A stretch of 18,728 bases of DNA from Leptofilum sp050292445. Lineage in GTDB: Bacteria; Chloroflexota; Anaerolineae; Promineifilales; Promineifilaceae. The notes under the pieces were generated by a model. That model had not been told where the DNA came from and ran no database searches. It saw only the letters and a program-made list of their open reading frames with translations. The translations under genes and the position numbers were made by a program. Location of the stretch: NCBI GenBank assembly GCA_050292445.1, contig JBNKLQ010000110.1, forward strand, positions 1 to 18,728. Direction: 5' to 3'. Below, piece after piece: positions 15,502 to 18,728 of the stretch (positions within the stretch are counted from its first letter, which is position 1; each line of letters opens with the position of its first letter).

Positions 15502-17040
15502 CTAAAATTGGAAACCAAGTTGTTGTAGTTTATCAAGGATCAACCATGAGGAGTACAGAATAAGTTTTCGTTTTGTGGAAGTGGATTGTTTACCCAAAAA
15601 TCGAAGATTTATCATCGTGTGAAAAAGCAGACCGATATAATATTCTCTAATATCTTTTTCCGGCAAAATGGCATAAGCTGCTTTTTGGCGAATAAGCTGA
15701 ATGGCGGCCAGTGCCTTCTGTAATTCAGTATCGCCTTTGCAAACGTTTGGAATGGATTCGGTTAAAGAATCCTGCGATTCCAGCGCGGCCTCGAATTTGC
15801 AAATGTCTACTAATGGTTTGCTTTCAAGCGCTGAGAATTTAATCGACGTTTCCAATTCAATGAAATCGCGTAAAATGTGTGCCGGACCAGTGCGGGTGAA
15901 ATCTAGCAACCAGCAATTCAAAAATTTGTCCACCATAATGTTGTCAGAATGTAAATCCCCATGAACTATGGTTTTGTAGGTGCGTTTCTCAAAATCGTAT
16001 GGGGAATTTAATAGTTGTTGAAAAAGGGTTATTGGATTAGGAAAATGTAGATCGATTTCTTCAAATCGAATTTCTGCCTGCCCTGCAAATTCCTTCAGGT
16101 AGCGGCTCATATGCTTGTCAAGTTGCCAATTGTCTACGTCGAAATATTGAACGTAGGCTTGAATGAGCAATAACACTTCTCGGTCTTTATCTTCGTGCCA
16201 AAAGGCAAGGGTGTTGTCAAATAGGTTGTTGATGACTTGAGAAACGGCATCAACATTCTGGTTTTGGTAAAAGTTATAGAAGGTGAGCAATCCATCCAGT
16301 TCAAGGTTCAAGAAGCGCATGAGCATACCACCCCGTTTGCGTGTATAAACTGGGTGAGTCATTAAATGGGCATAACGGTCTCCTTGAATACGGCCGTCTA
16401 CCCATTTATGATAGTTTTTCTCTTCAAGCTGTATCTGATCTTTCCAGGCGATTTTTGTCGCTTGTGCTACACGCCACTTCCCGTCTAAATCACGAGCGGT
16501 TACACGATAAACGACCGTTCCCCGAGTGCCGGGAGCGATTAATGAAACGTTGATCTCAGAAGCATTGACATAGAGCCGACGTAAAATTTCTTCATCTTGG
16601 GCACTTTTTAAATTTGTGCCGTAGCCATAATTAATTTTCAAATCCAAATTTATCTGAATTGTTTGGGATATGATGTCTAAAAATTCCTGGGTATTTCCAG
16701 AGTTCTTTTCTACATAAGTGATGCCATAATCACGAACTTCCAGCGCGTGACGAATTTCACCAGCACCTGAGAGCATAATTACAAAACATTCGGGAAAATC
16801 TTGATTAATACGTTTTAATAGATTAAGCCCGGCTCGTGGTGAGAAACGGCCGTCAAAATCTGGCATATGAAGGTCAGTCACAACCAAATGATATGATTCT
16901 GTTTGTAGATTTTTTATAGCATTTTGACAATTTTCGGCTGGGTCAACTTTATACCCAACCCGCTGTAAGGTCTTGGTGATATTACGCCGAATATCAGCGT
17001 CATCATCCACAACTAGAATCCTAATATCTGCTTTTTGCAT
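15502..17040 (-). CDS. Response regulator fused to a kinase-fold (APH/TCAD9-like) domain
   Basis: This 512-aa protein begins with a receiver domain (1-130): acidic pocket D12-D14, phosphoacceptor D56 (VVTDLHMP), S91 (MLSGAG) and K112 (YVEKNSG). The remainder has the aminoglycoside-phosphotransferase/protein-kinase fold. Possible ATP-lysine K196 (ATKI) and a following acidic helix lie near 195-210, the catalytic loop HGDLHSDN is at 360-367, and the metal-binding Asp is D380 in LLDFTRTG. These are all intact, so phosphotransfer activity is likely. The arrangement recalls the domain named TCAD9 in studies of effector-associated conflict systems, but I assign that from memory. The substrate could be a protein or a small molecule. 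AGGA seven bases before the ATG is a good RBS. It is the last gene of the operon, 21 bases after the preceding gene, and markedly AT-richer than the glucan synthase. Confidence 0.85.
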   Translation of the reverse strand: MQKADIRILVVDDDADIRRNITKTLQRVGYKVDPAENCQNAIKNLQTESYHLVVTDLHMPDFDGRFSPRAGLNLLKRINQDFPECFVIMLSGAGEIRHALEVRDYGITYVEKNSGNTQEFLDIISQTIQINLDLKINYGYGTNLKSAQDEEILRRLYVNASEINVSLIAPGTRGTVVYRVTARDLDGKWRVAQATKIAWKDQIQLEEKNYHKWVDGRIQGDRYAHLMTHPVYTRKRGGMLMRFLNLELDGLLTFYNFYQNQNVDAVSQVINNLFDNTLAFWHEDKDREVLLLIQAYVQYFDVDNWQLDKHMSRYLKEFAGQAEIRFEEIDLHFPNPITLFQQLLNSPYDFEKRTYKTIVHGDLHSDNIMVDKFLNCWLLDFTRTGPAHILRDFIELETSIKFSALESKPLVDICKFEAALESQDSLTESIPNVCKGDTELQKALAAIQLIRQKAAYAILPEKDIREYYIGLLFHTMINLRFLGKQSTSTKRKLILYSSWLILDKLQQLGFQF

Positions 17041-17061
17041 CGATTTTTCCTGAATAGAAGC

Positions 17062-17727
17062 TTATTCTTGTATCCATGGCGAATTGGGACGTAATGAGAT
17101 ACAGGCAGTGATTAGTTTGGAAAGGTCTTGGCGCCGTTCAAAATAGGTAACCAACTCTCTAGTTTTCCCATTCAAATTTGTACCGCCCAAAGTATCATAA
17201 GGGATGCCTAACCGCATACATAAGTCTTGAAATTCGTCGAGGTTAAATACCTGACTAATCAAGTCTGTCAATTGTGCCAGATCTACTTCGTTATTAGTGG
17301 AGACAGGGCGAAATCCATAGAATGTAAAGATAGCTTCTCGTATGCTTTCGCGTAATTGTCTGCTGGCTAAACCGCTTTCGGATTTTTCAATATAACGAAA
17401 AGCGCCTAATTGATTGGCATCATCTTGAAGAGCCTTGTCAGGTACAGCTGAAAATATGATAACTGGTATTTTGGGGTAGGTATTGTTAATGAATCGTAAT
17501 GATTCGAGGCCTATAAAATTTAAAAAGCGGCGATTAGGCTCATTTGTAGGCATTCGTAAATCCAAAACAATTATGTCCACTATTTGGCTGTTTAACACTT
17601 CACGCAAGGCCTGATCATCTTCAGCCTGAAGAAATGTAAAACCCTTTTCTCCGATTGCTTTAATAACGTTTGTGCGCATATCTGGATCGTCATCAACAAC
17701 CAGAATTGTTATGTTGTTCTGCTTCAA
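17062..17727 (-). CDS. Response regulator with C-terminal effector-associated/Death-like helical domain
   Basis: This 221-aa protein has a receiver domain (1-138) with D12-D14, phosphoacceptor D56 (IVLDLRMP), S93 (IFSAVP) and K115 (YIEKSES). Between D56 and the next helix, a loop with NEPNRRFLNF is longer than in ordinary receivers; the neighbouring regulator has a similar insertion. The C-terminal part (about 149-218) is helical, with EFQDLCMRLGIPYDTL, then GKTRELVTYFERR and a final RPNSPW. This pattern is typical of the small adaptor domains called effector-associated or bacterial Death-like domains, which join signalling proteins to effectors by homotypic contact. There is no DNA-binding domain. 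The start is TTG (17725-17727), supported by GGAGGGG seven bases upstream and by the receiver motif beginning eight residues later. It lies between the kinase and the second regulator. Confidence 0.83.
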   Translation of the reverse strand: MKQNNITILVVDDDPDMRTNVIKAIGEKGFTFLQAEDDQALREVLNSQIVDIIVLDLRMPTNEPNRRFLNFIGLESLRFINNTYPKIPVIIFSAVPDKALQDDANQLGAFRYIEKSESGLASRQLRESIREAIFTFYGFRPVSTNNEVDLAQLTDLISQVFNLDEFQDLCMRLGIPYDTLGGTNLNGKTRELVTYFERRQDLSKLITACISLRPNSPWIQE

Positions 17728-17734
17728 TCGTATT

Positions 17735-17741
17735 CCCCTCC
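17735..17741 (-). promoter_or_regulatory. Strong RBS fixing a TTG start
   Basis: On the minus strand GGAGGGG occupies these bases, seven bases before the TTG start of the response regulator. No in-frame ATG occurs until residue 17, inside the first helix of the receiver fold, so TTG is the only start that keeps the domain whole. Confidence 0.75.
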
Positions 17742-17778
17742 ATTTAACGCGAGTTATTGGGCAGATGTTTGCAAGTAT

Positions 17779-18728
17779 TTACTCTTTCCTGTAAACAGGT
17801 AGTTTAATCGTAAATGTGGCACCTTCATTAGGATTATCAGCCGCAGAAATGTGACCATTTCGTCTTGAGACAATTTGCGTACACTTGTAAAGGCCAAAAC
17901 CCGTACCTGACTGTTTTTGTTTTGTTGTATAACCTGCTACCCAAATCTCATCTTGTGTGTCTAAGTCTAAGCCACAACCATTGTCGCGGAATTTGACTTC
18001 AATGTTTTCTTTGTCTGGAGTTAAATAAGCAGCAATTTCCAAACGCTTATCGACAGAATCCACCATGGCGACAATAGCATTATCAATTATTTCCTCAAAT
18101 ACATCCTTTATTTCGTTGTGAGAAATAAGGACGGGGGGTAAATTTTGCTCTATTCTGAAAACAAACGCTTCATTTGGGAGTGCAGATGTGTAAGCTGCTT
18201 CTTTGATGAGTGGTTCAAGGGGTAAAGATTCGGCATCTGTTTCTTGTAGAGGATTGAGTAATTTTTGTTTGAGGTCACTAATTTGAATTGCGGCCCTTTG
18301 AATCATTTCAGTATCTTCCTGCATTGATTCGATGTTGGGTTTGGGTTCTGCCAATTCTTCTAACAAACGTTCTGCTGGCCAAGAAATATTTAAGGCTAGG
18401 TTGCCAATTTTGTGAACTAACCAAGAGGCTGCATCGCCAACTGCTTTAATGGCTCGTATTTGCTGTAACTCTTCCTGAATTTCCGAATTTTTTACGGCAA
18501 TGGCAATTTGTCCTGCTAGCGTCTTAAGGAATTTTCGGTCATATTCTGAAAAGGAATTCAGTCTAGGGCTGCCCAAGTTCAATATGCCAATAACATGATT
18601 ATTGATTACCATTGGCACCAAGGCCCCGCTGCGAGATTCATCATACTGTGCAGGTATATATTGGGATGGTTGCTCAACGTCGTCTAGAAAAACAGTCTCT
18701 TTATTACGTACCACATTTTTTACGATAC
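17779..18728 (-). CDS. GAF-domain sensor histidine kinase, 5' end outside the window
   Basis: The reading frame is open to the right edge, so the N-terminus is missing. A GTG at 18712-18714 is not a convincing start because it cuts into the GAF domain. Counting from it, the C-terminal half of a GAF domain (about 1-78, with ALVPMVINNHVIGILNLG) is followed by a helical linker, an atypical dimerisation/phosphoacceptor region with candidate H101 in SWLVHKIGN, and a HATPase_c domain: N-box EEIIDNAIVAM (N212), G1 DNGCGLD (244-250) and G2 GTGFGLYK (270-277). It should autophosphorylate and feed one or both receivers encoded downstream. The signal is unknown, and further sensor domains may lie beyond the edge. 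No membrane segment is visible in the part present. Confidence 0.88.
   Translation of the reverse strand, partial: IVKNVVRNKETVFLDDVEQPSQYIPAQYDESRSGALVPMVINNHVIGILNLGSPRLNSFSEYDRKFLKTLAGQIAIAVKNSEIQEELQQIRAIKAVGDAASWLVHKIGNLALNISWPAERLLEELAEPKPNIESMQEDTEMIQRAAIQISDLKQKLLNPLQETDAESLPLEPLIKEAAYTSALPNEAFVFRIEQNLPPVLISHNEIKDVFEEIIDNAIVAMVDSVDKRLEIAAYLTPDKENIEVKFRDNGCGLDLDTQDEIWVAGYTTKQKQSGTGFGLYKCTQIVSRRNGHISAADNPNEGATFTIKLPVYRKE

Larger units (their letters stand above)
2893..16854. repeat. Dispersed iterated palindrome GAAACGGCCGTTTC
   Basis: The exact core ACGGCCGT starts at 2894, 5247, 5487, 5781, 6261, 6984, 7875, 8337, 9358, 11589, 12024, 12735, 14433, 15054, 16390 and 16846. The fullest copy is a perfect 14-bp palindrome at 5244-5257; most others keep GAAACGGCCGTT or GATACGGCCGTT. 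Half-matches with ACGGCCGA, ACGGCCGC or ACGGCCGG occur at 7380, 9297, 10617, 10685, 11022, 11994, 12057 and 12783. Copies occur in both intergenic and coding DNA, on both sides of the window, but none lies between 1 and 2892. About 0.3 copies of a given 8-mer are expected in a random sequence of this length. It behaves like the highly iterated palindromes known from cyanobacteria (HIP1). Confidence 0.9.

Noticed and set aside
1..18728. tRNA, rRNA, riboswitch or replication origin
   Set aside because: I saw no sequence with tRNA-like arms, rRNA core motifs, known riboswitch cores or clustered DnaA boxes; a covariance-model search was not possible here.

Overview
The window is a bacterial chromosomal segment with seven complete protein genes or gene pairs of recognisable family, one IS91-type insertion element, and one gene cut by the right edge. 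The organism cannot be named from the sequence. A full-length cyclic beta-1,2-glucan synthase beside a tandem universal stress protein, a STAS-like small protein, response regulators without DNA-binding output and an effector-associated-type helical domain suggest an environmental, multicellular or filamentous lineage. Chloroflexota (Anaerolineae-like) is my best guess, held loosely. A palindrome, consensus GAAACGGCCGTTTC with core ACGGCCGT, occurs 16 times as the exact 8-mer core, against well under one expected by chance. It looks like a genomic signature of the host and is absent from the insertion element and the integrase.

Left part (1-3089): mobile DNA. An apparently intact IS91-family HUH/Y2 transposase (minus strand) lies back to back with an integron integrase (plus strand). 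The 290 bases between them hold four imperfect 25-base repeats about 40 bases apart, in the place where an attI site is expected. No cassette with a recognisable attC site is visible; the transposon sits where the cassette array would start. The stretch after the integrase carries several hairpins.

Middle part (3090-14938): resident metabolism. A small STAS-like protein faces left. A strong RBS starts a two-domain universal stress protein whose 3' end overlaps by 29 bases the start of an 8.5-kb gene for cyclic beta-1,2-glucan synthase (2841 aa: GT84 transferase, membrane segments, glycoamylase-like/GH189-type domain, GH94 phosphorylase). Converging on it, with a perfect 13-bp inverted repeat between, is a choline dehydrogenase-like GMC oxidoreductase (betA). 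Stress protein, cyclic glucan and glycine betaine synthesis together suggest an osmotic or desiccation stress neighbourhood.

Right part (15051-18728): signalling. A well-formed promoter drives a 116-aa protein with a DUF2007-like domain and a zinc ribbon. Facing it is a three-gene, AT-richer, minus-strand operon. It encodes a GAF-histidine kinase (cut by the window edge), a response regulator ending in an effector-associated or Death-like helical domain (TTG start, strong RBS), and a response regulator fused to an aminoglycoside-phosphotransferase/protein-kinase-fold domain. Neither regulator has a DNA-binding output. The set looks like a phosphorelay feeding protein-protein and kinase-type outputs, similar in parts to the regulated conflict or signalling systems built on effector-associated domains. 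It is the best candidate here for an undescribed system.
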